Source: Bacillota bacterium
GTDB lineage: Bacteria > Bacillota > Clostridia > Christensenellales > Aristaeellaceae
Direction of reading: 5' to 3'
Assembly (NCBI GenBank): GCA_023395615.1
Contig: JAEWYP010000025.1
Coordinates: 1 to 18,452, forward strand
DNA: 18,452 nt
A program made the position numbers and the translations under genes. Of this stretch, positions 1 to 6,552 are shown piece by piece. Position 1 is the first letter of the stretch, and the number at the start of each line of letters is the position of its first letter. Under the pieces are notes generated by a model. That model ran no database searches and was not told the DNA's origin. It saw nothing but the letters and a program-made list of their open reading frames with translations.

Positions 1-623
1 GTCGGGTGCACATCCGGCGCATAGCCGCAGGCGCCCTGCACGTCGCACTGGCCCGCGCAGGCGGTCAGGGGCACGGTGATGCCGCAGGCGCGGGCGGTAT
101 CCCTCAGCTTTTCCAGATAGGGCCCCGGTGTTTTGCAGGCAAAATAGTCCAGCTCGTTTTCCAGCTGCACCGCCACAACGCTGCCGCCGCGGCCTTCCTC
201 GTATTCCGCGATGATCGGCAGGATCTTTTCCAGCCAGCCGTTCAGCTTGGCCAGATACGCGGGATCATCCTGCCGCAACGGGTGGCCGTTCCCGTACAGC
301 CACGCCGGGAGCGCTCCGCCGTCCCACTCGGAGCAGATGTAGGGGCCGGGGCGGGCGATCACATACAGCCCGTGCTTCGCCGCCATCGAAAGAAACGCGG
401 CGACATCGTGCATGTCCTCAAAATGCCATTCGCCGGGCCGCAGCTCGTGAAAATTCCAGGGCAGGTACACATCGATGCAGTTATACCCGGTCTGGCAGAG
501 CTGCACCATGCGCTCTTCCCAGTTTTCCCGGGGGATACGGAAATAGAACAGCGACGCGCAAAGCAGGATTTTCGGTTTCCCTCCAATGCAAAGCGTATCC
601 GCGGTTAACTGTACGTTCGTCAT
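1..623 (-). CDS. GH35 beta-galactosidase, N-terminal part (cut by window edge)
   Basis: The first 207 residues of a glycoside hydrolase family 35 enzyme, which releases terminal beta-galactose from glycans or oligosaccharides. Family landmarks occur in order: DVYLPWNFHE (about 51-60), ARPGPYICSEWDGG (about 90-103) ending in LPAWL, and VQLENELDYF (about 152-161). By family knowledge the second Glu of ENE (E157) is the acid/base catalyst. The nucleophile Glu and the C-terminal domains lie outside the window. No signal peptide is visible, so it is probably cytoplasmic and acts on imported oligosaccharide. The ATG at 621-623 follows an AAGGAG site about 9 nt upstream. It sits 42 bp after the MalG-type permease gene and is presumably the last visible gene of the sugar operon. 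The family call is strong; the exact linkage specificity is not readable. Confidence 0.93.
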   Translation of the reverse strand, partial: MTNVQLTADTLCIGGKPKILLCASLFYFRIPRENWEERMVQLCQTGYNCIDVYLPWNFHELRPGEWHFEDMHDVAAFLSMAAKHGLYVIARPGPYICSEWDGGALPAWLYGNGHPLRQDDPAYLAKLNGWLEKILPIIAEYEEGRGGSVVAVQLENELDYFACKTPGPYLEKLRDTARACGITVPLTACAGQCDVQGACGYAPDVHP

Positions 624-665
624 GCAGATTAACTCCTTACGGTTATTCTAAAAAAGCTGTTTTCG

Positions 666-1523
666 TTAGTTTTTCATGCCGGAGAAGGCAATGCCCGTGG
701 TGATCTGCTTTTCGCAGAAGATATACAGAATCAGCACCGGCAGCAGGGCGCACACCGTTCCGGCCATGATGACTCCGTACTCCATGGAATACTGAGAGTA
801 GAACAGGCTTAAACCAAGCTGTACGGTGCGTTTCCCCGGGGTTTGCAGATAGATCAGCGGCGCCAGATAGTCGTTCCACACCTTGATAAACGAGAAGATC
901 AGCAGCGCCGCGATGGAGGATTTGGAGAGCGGAAGCATAATCCGCGTAAAAATCCGCCAGTGACCGCAACCGTCCAATACGGCCGCTTCACTCAGTTCGT
1001 TGGGAATGCCCATGAAGAACTGACGGAGCATAAAGATGCCAAAGGCATTGAAGCCCTGCAGCAAAATCAATGACGCGTGGGAGTCGTAAAGCCCCATGCC
1101 GGATACCAGAATGAACTGCGGAATCATCACCGCCGTCCAGGGGACCATCATCGTGCTGATAAACAGCGTAAAGAAAAAGTTCTTCAAAGGCACCTGCATC
1201 CTGGCAAACGCGTAGGCTGCCGTGGCGGAAATGAAGAGCTGCAACGCCGTCGCAAGCACTGTGATCTTGATCGTGTTAAGGTAATACTGCAAAAAGCTGA
1301 TCTCCGTCCACACCCGGCCGTAATTGTTCCATATCGGCGGGTTGGGCACGTAGAACATGGATTTGGTAAAAACATCCTGATCGTTTTTAAGCGACGAGGT
1401 CAGCATATAAAAGAACGGAAACACCATCACAAAGAAGATGAGCACAAGGAGTGCCGCCATCAGCACCTGCCTGAAGATACGCATATTCAGGGGCTTTTTC
1501 GCAGTCGACATTGCCTTAATCAT
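666..1523 (-). CDS. Carbohydrate ABC transporter permease, MalG type (CUT1)
   Basis: A 285-residue inner-membrane permease of the CUT1 sugar ABC family. It has a first membrane helix at about 17-40, roughly six hydrophobic segments, and the cytoplasmic EAA loop that contacts the ATPase (ELSEAAVLDGCGHW followed by RIMLPL, about residues 177-198). It pairs with the MalF-type permease to form the channel. Its ATG at 1521-1523 overlaps the end of the upstream permease gene by 8 bp, so the two are probably translationally coupled. A second in-frame ATG at 1509-1511 is possible but has worse ribosome-site spacing. No ATPase gene is visible; such systems usually share an MsmX/MsmK-type ATPase encoded elsewhere. 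Substrate is inferred, from the adjacent GH35 gene, to be a galactose-containing oligosaccharide. Confidence 0.95.
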   Translation of the reverse strand: MIKAMSTAKKPLNMRIFRQVLMAALLVLIFFVMVFPFFYMLTSSLKNDQDVFTKSMFYVPNPPIWNNYGRVWTEISFLQYYLNTIKITVLATALQLFISATAAYAFARMQVPLKNFFFTLFISTMMVPWTAVMIPQFILVSGMGLYDSHASLILLQGFNAFGIFMLRQFFMGIPNELSEAAVLDGCGHWRIFTRIMLPLSKSSIAALLIFSFIKVWNDYLAPLIYLQTPGKRTVQLGLSLFYSQYSMEYGVIMAGTVCALLPVLILYIFCEKQITTGIAFSGMKN

Positions 1524-2406
1524 AATTCACCCACTTCTTTTGCAGGTAGAACTGCACAACGGTGATCACCATGATAATCGCAAACAGCGTATAGGCAATC
1601 GAGGAGGCGTAGCCCATCTTCATGTTCACGAAACCTTCCTGATAGATACGGAAAACCAGCACGTTGGTAGCGCGGCCCGGGCCGCCTTCCGTCATGATTT
1701 TAATCAGGTCAAACTCCTGGAACGCGGAAATGATAATCGTCACCAGGCAAAGGAAAATCGTCGGGGACAGCATGGGAAGCGTGATGAAGCGGAAGGCTTT
1801 TCCATTGGTCGCCCCATCGATCTTCGCGGATTCATACAGGTAAACGGGGATGGATTGCAGGCCGGCGAGCAGAATAATCATATAGTAACCGAAATTCTTC
1901 CATACGGCGACCAGCACCACCGAAAACAGCGCCCAGTCTTTATCCATCAGCCATCCGGGCGGGTTTGTGTTGCCCAAAAACGTAAGCATCTGGTTAATCG
2001 GGCCGTTGGGCGCCAGCAGCATGTTCCACACGGTCGCCGTGGCAACCATCGACGTAAGGTACGGAAAAAAGCAGACCGTCCGCAGCATGTCTTTGCCGCG
2101 AAACTTCATGTTCAGCAGCAGCGCCGTAAGCAGCGCCACCATCAGCACCCCGGGCGTAAACATCAGCGCGTACAGCAGGTTGTTGCGCAACGAAATCTGA
2201 AAGTAACTGTCTTTGGAAAACAGCCGGATATAATTCGCCAGACCGTTAAACTGCAGCGAGGCTCCCGCATTGCGGTTGCTGGTAAAGCTCAGCAGCAGAC
2301 CGTAGCAGATCGGGTAGGCCAAAAAAAGCAGGAAGAACACGAGCGCCGGGGTGATAAAAAGCATTCCGGCAACCTTCTCATGCCTTTGATACGTCAATTT
2401 CCTCAT
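1516..2406 (-). CDS. Carbohydrate ABC transporter permease, MalF type (CUT1)
   Basis: A 296-residue CUT1 permease, partner of the downstream MalG-type protein. It begins MRKLTYQRHEK, followed by a long first membrane helix rich in F and L. The EAA loop is YLYESAKIDGATNGKAF followed by ITLPML, in the C-terminal third, as expected. The reading frame stays open upstream to 2499, but that stretch is Arg/Glu-rich and unlike a permease N-terminus. The ATG at 2404-2406 has a GAAAGAGAG purine run just upstream, so I chose it. The gene lies 224 bp after the solute-binding protein gene, with a terminator-like hairpin between them, and overlaps the next permease by 8 bp. Confidence 0.93.
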   Translation of the reverse strand: MRKLTYQRHEKVAGMLFITPALVFFLLFLAYPICYGLLLSFTSNRNAGASLQFNGLANYIRLFSKDSYFQISLRNNLLYALMFTPGVLMVALLTALLLNMKFRGKDMLRTVCFFPYLTSMVATATVWNMLLAPNGPINQMLTFLGNTNPPGWLMDKDWALFSVVLVAVWKNFGYYMIILLAGLQSIPVYLYESAKIDGATNGKAFRFITLPMLSPTIFLCLVTIIISAFQEFDLIKIMTEGGPGRATNVLVFRIYQEGFVNMKMGYASSIAYTLFAIIMVITVVQFYLQKKWVNYD

Positions 2407-2582
2407 CTTTCGCTCTCTTTCCCAACAGCGTCGTCCGGCCGTTTCCCCTCTGCCGGGTTCAGTCCGGGAGCGGGAAGCGCAGTGTGATGCGATTTCCATT
2501 CATGCATGTACTAAAGATTGCCGTGAGACTTACACATTCATGATTTGAAATCGTATAACCGGGCGCAGGGCAGGGTTTGCAT

Positions 2583-2610
2583 AAAGGGGGCGGGCAGAGA
2601 TGCCCGCCCC
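2583..2610 (-). terminator. Hairpin after the solute-binding protein gene (partial terminator?)
   Basis: A perfect 10-bp GC-rich stem (2587-2596 with 2601-2610) closes a 4-nt loop about 20 bp after the binding-protein stop codon. On the minus strand only a short CTTTAT follows, so it resembles a leaky terminator or an mRNA-stabilising 3' hairpin. In this operon order such a hairpin would leave the binding-protein mRNA more abundant than the permease mRNA, a common pattern in ABC operons. That role is inference. Confidence 0.6.
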
Positions 2611-2630
2611 GATGTTGGCCGATAGTCGGT

Positions 2631-3884
2631 TTACTTGTTTGCGTCCAGTACTTCCTGACGGCGGTCCGTCACGTTCTGCATCAACTCATCCAGCGTTTCC
2701 TGACCGGTGAGGAACAACTTTTTCTCCTCGTTATAGGCGGTCTGGATTTCTGAATAACCGGGCACAGAGGGCGTTTCCAGCTTAATGGTGGTATCCAGAA
2801 GGGTCGGGGCGCCGGATGCGCCGGCCGCTTCCGCAAAGGCTGCCTTTACGGTGTCGCTGGCATACGCGGGCAACACGCCCTGGCTGGCCAGATACACGGA
2901 CGCTTCTTCGCTGGCCATGAACTGGACAAACTTGAAGGCTTCTTCCGGATGCTGAGAATACTTGCCGACGGTGATAAAGGTGCTCAGGCCGCCGGGGCTG
3001 ACCATGTTGCCGCTTACGTCAAAGTTAGGCAGGTAGGTAACATCCCAGTTGGGCACGCTGATGCCCTGCGCCTTGTAATCCTTCAGCATCGAGATCGTCC
3101 ACTCGCCGTTGATCAGCATCCCGGTGGTGCCCAGGCAGAAGAACTTGAGCCAATCCACATTCTCGGCGCTCATCTGGGCCAAGCCCATATGGCTCTTATC
3201 CACGTTTACCGCGGTGTTCCAGATCGTCATCCATTCCTTGAGGGGGGAGAGATCGTCGTCTAGTAGGTTGGAATCGCGCTGGTACATGGACAGCGGCGCA
3301 CCCAGCCAGTCCGCCAGGAAGCCGCCCCAGTACTGGGTGCCGTTCTCTTCAAAGGTCAGCTGGCGGGCCAGATCCAGGTACTGGTCCCATGTGATCTTTG
3401 TGGGATAGGCAATCCCCTTCTTGTCGAAGAGGTCCTTATTGTAGTACAGGGAGTACAGGGTGCTGCGGTAGGGGATGCCGTAGTAATCGCCGTTGTAGGC
3501 CAGATCGCTCATGATCGGGCCAAACACGCTCAGGTCGATGCCGGCTGCGTCGATGTAGGATTTCAACGGCAAAAGCCCATCCAGCGATACCAGATTCAGC
3601 ACCGTCGACTGGCTGTCGCAGCTGATGAGGTCCACATCGTTCGCCTTTGCAGAAACCATCACGACCGTTTTCTGGTTATGATCGTCATGATTGACAAAAC
3701 TCGGAACAATCTCAATGTCCGGGTTCTCCTTCATGAACGTGTTGATCAGACCGGTCATGTAGCTTTCTTCGTCGGTCCAACCGTAGTAGTGCAGCGTAAC
3801 CTTGCCGCTGCTCTCCGCCAAGCCCATGGTCATCGGCAGCAAAGCCATGATCAGTGCCAGCAGAATGGAACAGACCTTTTTCAT
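2631..3884 (-). CDS. Extracellular sugar-binding protein of CUT1 ABC transporter
   Basis: A 417-residue family 1 (MalE-like) solute-binding protein that captures sugar outside the membrane and delivers it to the two permeases. It has an N-terminal secretion signal: MKK, a hydrophobic core to about residue 20, then GLAESS, a type I signal-peptidase-like site. The mature start VTLHYYGWTDEESY and the internal NGEWTI and SPGGLSTFITV segments fit the family. The only Cys near the N-terminus is residue 5, before the hydrophobic core, so no lipobox is present. This is unusual for a Gram-positive binding protein, which normally needs a lipid anchor. The ATG at 3882-3884 follows GGGAGG at good spacing. 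It is the first gene of the operon, with its own promoter at 3935-3963. Confidence 0.95.
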   Translation of the reverse strand: MKKVCSILLALIMALLPMTMGLAESSGKVTLHYYGWTDEESYMTGLINTFMKENPDIEIVPSFVNHDDHNQKTVVMVSAKANDVDLISCDSQSTVLNLVSLDGLLPLKSYIDAAGIDLSVFGPIMSDLAYNGDYYGIPYRSTLYSLYYNKDLFDKKGIAYPTKITWDQYLDLARQLTFEENGTQYWGGFLADWLGAPLSMYQRDSNLLDDDLSPLKEWMTIWNTAVNVDKSHMGLAQMSAENVDWLKFFCLGTTGMLINGEWTISMLKDYKAQGISVPNWDVTYLPNFDVSGNMVSPGGLSTFITVGKYSQHPEEAFKFVQFMASEEASVYLASQGVLPAYASDTVKAAFAEAAGASGAPTLLDTTIKLETPSVPGYSEIQTAYNEEKKLFLTGQETLDELMQNVTDRRQEVLDANK

Positions 3885-3934
3885 ACTAAAACCTCCCGCA
3901 AATTTTCAAGGGTACGAACCCCCTCGCTAGCCGT

Positions 3935-3963
3935 AGCATAATGGAGACGGCGGCACCTGACAA
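3935..3963 (-). promoter_or_regulatory. Sigma-A-type promoter of the sugar operon
   Basis: On the minus strand TTGTCA (3958-3963) is followed after exactly 17 bp by TATGCT (3935-3940). Transcription would start near 3928, giving a leader of about 44 nt before the binding-protein gene. The inverted repeat at 3974-4010 lies just upstream of the -35, a typical activator position. Confidence 0.7.
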
Positions 3964-3973
3964 GGTGGAAATA

Positions 3974-4010
3974 TTTAAACCATTTGATACATAAAGCTGG
4001 ACGGTTTAAA
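3974..4010. repeat. Inverted repeat between divergent promoters (candidate operator)
   Basis: TTTAAACC (3974-3981) and its exact reverse complement GGTTTAAA (4003-4010) are separated by 21 bp, with half-site centres 29 bp apart (close to three helical turns). The repeat sits between the leftward sugar-operon promoter and the rightward kinase promoter. A dimeric regulator bound here could act on both. The binding protein is unknown; no regulator gene is in the window. Confidence 0.5.
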
Positions 4011-4020
4011 AAAACCAACC

Positions 4021-4048
4021 TTTTCATCATCAGGAACTATGTTATACT
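4021..4048 (+). promoter_or_regulatory. Possible promoter of the histidine kinase gene
   Basis: A good -10 (TATACT, 4043-4048) with a weak -35 (TTTTCA, 4021-4026) at 16-bp spacing. A weak -35 would fit an activated promoter. Transcription would start near 4055, leaving a leader of about 105 nt before the kinase ATG. Confidence 0.4.
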
Positions 4049-4160
4049 ATCCTTAAACGGATTGGAAAACATAGCGGAACAGCCTTCTCAGCAGGCGGAC
4101 ACCAAAGCCTGCAGGCACGTGAAAGGTGGGGTTTTCTCCTCCTGAGGATATGAGGTAAAC

Positions 4161-5615
4161 ATGCGAAAATTTCGTTGGGTGCCCTATGTGGTTTTTGTCA
4201 TTGGAATCTGCGCCGGTTTTGCCGGCACCGTGTTCAGTTCCATGGCGTACATGGCAAAAGACTATTACGCCTACAACTACGTCTACGCGTTTTTTGGGGT
4301 CAGCACACAGTTTCAGGTAAGCCTTACCCGTCTCCCGATTGAAAAAATCGTTCTGTTACAAATTCTCAACCTTTCTCACATGATGTTCGTCCTGTCGTCG
4401 GTGCTGTTTGCGCTGCTGTTTACCAGCCTGCTCAACCATCGTCTGATGAAAGCGATTCGCTGGGGGGTCGGCACGTTTGCGGCGGTACAGCTTGTTTTTC
4501 TGGACCCTCAGCTGATCCGCTGGGTTTACATGCAGGGCATCGGCCCGTTTCAGAATGTGTTTTTTTTCCGGGAGTTTTATCGGATACTGCCCGCCGTATC
4601 CCGCTGGGCCAACATCGCGGAAATCCTGTTTGCCACCGGGCTACTACTGGCGACCTTCTTTCGCACCCCGCGCTCCCTGCGGGCAAGCGTTGGGCTGGTC
4701 GCCTTTTTCTACAGCGCCATATCGCTGGTGTACCTGTACCTGTACAGCTGGCTGCCCGCGCAAACGATGTGGATGTCGCGCGCCGCGCGTTACATCTCCT
4801 TCGGGTCGCTGCCCGTCTATAAACCCACTTTTTTCAACACCTATTCGTCGCTCATCTCCGGCATGCTCGTATGCAGCTTTTTTCTGGTGGCCTTGTATTA
4901 TCTGTGGAAGATCACCAGCGCCCGGCGAAGCGACCTGGCCTTCCGCAGCAAGGTATCCGCCGTGGATACCGTGTCGCGTATCTTTTGCCATTACCTGAAA
5001 AACGAGCTGCTCTCCCAGCAGGCGGAGCTGAAGCTGCTCTCCGCAAAGGTGGACCCCGCCTTGCAGAAAGATGTGGCGTACATCATCTCCCGAAACGACG
5101 AAATTTACCAGCGCTTAAGCGCCGTTCGCGACGCGATGCGGCAAAAGAAAATGACCATGGAGAGGCTGGAGATCGTTTCGCTGGTGCGGGATACCTTCGA
5201 CCGAATCGCCCTGCCGGAAAATGTGCATCTGTCGGAGCAACTACCGGAGGAACCGGTGTATGTGGAAGGCAATCCCTATCAGCTGCAGGAAGTGCTGGAA
5301 TGCCTTGTGCGCAACGCTTTGGAAGCGATGGAAAACAACGCCGCCCCTCCCCGAATCAAGCTGCAGGTTCTGCTTTTGCAACGGTACGTGAGCATCAACA
5401 TCGGTAATAACGGCACCCCCATCGCGCGCAAACAATGGAACGCGATCTTCGATCCGTTCTTTACCACCAAGTCCACCAAAAGCAACTGGGGCCTTGGGCT
5501 GGCGCTCTGCCGGAATGTCGTTTCACTGCATCGCGGGCGCATCTGGGTGGATGAGGAGCCTGATCGGGGCGAAATGATGACGGTCTTTCACATTGTTTTG
5601 CGGAATGCCGGGTAA
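4161..5615 (+). CDS. Membrane sensor histidine kinase (orphan)
   Basis: A 484-residue two-component sensor kinase. The N-terminal ~250 residues contain about six hydrophobic segments (near 8-30, 64-90, 98-114, 150-168, 176-196, 230-250) and no recognised extracellular domain. The H-box is FCHYLKNELL with phospho-acceptor candidate H277. The ATP-binding domain shows an N-box (VRNALEAM, N385), an F-box (IFDPFFTTK, about 429-437) and a G2 box (NWGLGLALCRN, about 442-452). The G1 box reads IGNNGTPI (about 414-421), with Asn where DNG is usual. The ATG at 4161 follows GAGG. It is divergent from the sugar operon and no response regulator is adjacent, so its partner must be encoded elsewhere. A role in controlling the sugar operon is suggested only by position. 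The ligand is unknown. Confidence 0.92.
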   Translation: MRKFRWVPYVVFVIGICAGFAGTVFSSMAYMAKDYYAYNYVYAFFGVSTQFQVSLTRLPIEKIVLLQILNLSHMMFVLSSVLFALLFTSLLNHRLMKAIRWGVGTFAAVQLVFLDPQLIRWVYMQGIGPFQNVFFFREFYRILPAVSRWANIAEILFATGLLLATFFRTPRSLRASVGLVAFFYSAISLVYLYLYSWLPAQTMWMSRAARYISFGSLPVYKPTFFNTYSSLISGMLVCSFFLVALYYLWKITSARRSDLAFRSKVSAVDTVSRIFCHYLKNELLSQQAELKLLSAKVDPALQKDVAYIISRNDEIYQRLSAVRDAMRQKKMTMERLEIVSLVRDTFDRIALPENVHLSEQLPEEPVYVEGNPYQLQEVLECLVRNALEAMENNAAPPRIKLQVLLLQRYVSINIGNNGTPIARKQWNAIFDPFFTTKSTKSNWGLGLALCRNVVSLHRGRIWVDEEPDRGEMMTVFHIVLRNAG

Positions 5616-5674
5616 AGGCTGGGCGTCAAGCGGGAACCGCAACACGGGGAACTTTTCTGTCCGCTCTCTTGTAA

Positions 5675-5707
5675 GAACGGAAAAGAAGCTTCCCCTTCTT
5701 TTGGTTC
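5675..5707 (+). terminator. Inverted repeat after histidine kinase gene, possible terminator
   Basis: AAAAGAAG (5681-5688) pairs with CTTCTTTT (5695-5702) across a 6-nt loop. Outer arms GAAC (5675-5678) and GTTC (5704-5707) extend the stem after a small internal mismatch. It lies 60 bp after the kinase stop and before the next promoter. The stem is AT-rich and no separate T-run follows, so termination is plausible but not certain. Confidence 0.4.
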
Positions 5708-5723
5708 TTCGGCACTCCCGCGG

Positions 5724-5752
5724 TTTACGCCCATCCCCCGCTATGGTATACT
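5724..5752 (+). promoter_or_regulatory. Promoter of the ECF S-component gene
   Basis: TTTACG (5724-5729), a 17-bp spacer, then TATACT (5747-5752) preceded by TGG, an extended -10. The predicted start is near 5759, giving a leader of about 75 nt that contains the hairpin at 5792-5809. It probably also drives the genes downstream to 9439. Confidence 0.6.
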
Positions 5753-5791
5753 GTCTGCAAGCGCTTTGCTCGGATGTCATGAAGGCATCGT

Positions 5792-5809
5792 ACTCCCGTG
5801 AACGGGGGT
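5792..5809 (+). promoter_or_regulatory. Leader hairpin before the ECF S-component gene
   Basis: ACTCCCG (5792-5798) pairs with CGGGGGT (5803-5809), including one G-U, around a TGAA tetraloop. It would bury the in-frame GTG at 5798, arguing against that codon as the start. I do not recognise a known riboswitch class here. Confidence 0.4.
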
Positions 5810-5833
5810 CAAGGCCGCACGACAGACGAAAGG

Positions 5834-6397
5834 ATGACGATTTCCTTGCGAAAAACCGATGTAACCCGCCTTACCCTGAGTGCTTTATTCCTCGCGCTCG
5901 CGCTTGCCCTGCCCTTTCTGACCGGTCAGATTCCCCAGCTGGGGTCGGCGCTGCTGCCGATGCACCTGCCGGTGCTTCTGTGCGGCATGATATGCGGCTG
6001 GCCGTGGGGGCTGGCTGTGGGGCTGATCTGCCCGCTACTGCGCACCCTACTGTTCGGGATGCCCCCGCTGATGCCCACCGCCATCGCCATGGCCTTCGAG
6101 CTGGGCGCGTACGGCGCGTTCGCGGGCCTGCTGTACGCCCGCTTCGCCCAAAAACCCGCACGGGTCTACCTCGCGCTGATCGGCGCGATGCTGCTGGGCC
6201 GCGTGGTGTGGGGGCTTGTCAGCTGGGGCCTGTACTCGCTGATTCTGGCCAAGCCCTTTACCATCGCCCTGTTCCTGGCGGGCGCGTTCGTAAACGCGTG
6301 GCCCGGGATTCTCGTTCAGCTGGTGCTGGTACCGCTGGTTGTGGTGGCGCTGGAAAAGGCGAAGTTGTTGCCACTGGGCCGCGCCAAAACCGCCTGA
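5834..6397 (+). CDS. ECF transporter S component (PanT-like/COG4684-type, substrate unproven)
   Basis: A membrane protein of about 187 residues, almost entirely hydrophobic with five to six helices. It fits the substrate-binding S component of an energy-coupling-factor vitamin transporter. Segments such as LSALFLALALALPF, LLPMHLPVLLCGMICGW and LLFGMPPLMPTAIAMAFELGAYG match what I recall of the uncharacterised S family that includes pantothenate-type PanT. It would need the shared EcfA/EcfA'/EcfT module encoded elsewhere. The start is uncertain. ATG 5834 has AAAGG directly against it, GTG 5798 lies in a hairpin, and TTG 5846 has the best-spaced AAAGGATG site and a typical short N-terminus. It lies 155 bp before the kinase fusion gene. 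The S-component call is firm; the substrate is a guess. Confidence 0.85.
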   Translation: MTISLRKTDVTRLTLSALFLALALALPFLTGQIPQLGSALLPMHLPVLLCGMICGWPWGLAVGLICPLLRTLLFGMPPLMPTAIAMAFELGAYGAFAGLLYARFAQKPARVYLALIGAMLLGRVVWGLVSWGLYSLILAKPFTIALFLAGAFVNAWPGILVQLVLVPLVVVALEKAKLLPLGRAKTA

Positions 6398-6450
6398 TAC
6401 GATTTCCATAATCGCAGGTATCCGTCAACGCCGCCTCGAAACTAAATCGC

Positions 6451-6487
6451 GCCGCCCGTTCGGACGCCATGAAGGGTCCCGGGCGGC
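6451..6487 (+). repeat. GC-rich hairpin between ECF and kinase genes
   Basis: GCCGCCCG (6451-6458) and its exact complement CGGGCGGC (6480-6487) flank a 21-nt loop, with a short ATTTT at about 6495-6499. It could be a weak attenuator separating the ECF gene from the following operon, or simply mRNA structure. The rest of the gap shows nothing recognisable apart from the ribosome site of the next gene. Confidence 0.3.
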
Positions 6488-6552
6488 CCTCTCGCATTTT
6501 CCGGAGGAGCCAACGGCCCTCCCAAAAATTCACCGACAGACGGGGTGAACCC

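Noticed and set aside
6..608. A 200-codon open frame on the plus strand
   Set aside because: It is the antisense shadow of the GH35 gene, whose catalytic motifs are on the minus strand; the plus-strand product is Arg/Gln/His-rich with no family resemblance.
1438..2487. A 349-codon plus-strand open frame
   Set aside because: It lies opposite the MalF-type permease gene, and its product is His/Arg/Gln-rich, as is typical of the complement of a hydrophobic membrane protein gene.
5752..5828. A closing stem TGTCTG/CAGACG around the ECF gene leader, giving a riboswitch-like multi-hairpin junction
   Set aside because: The 5' arm (5752-5757) overlaps the -10 box and lies before the predicted transcription start near 5759, so it would not be in the RNA. 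No known riboswitch core was recognised.
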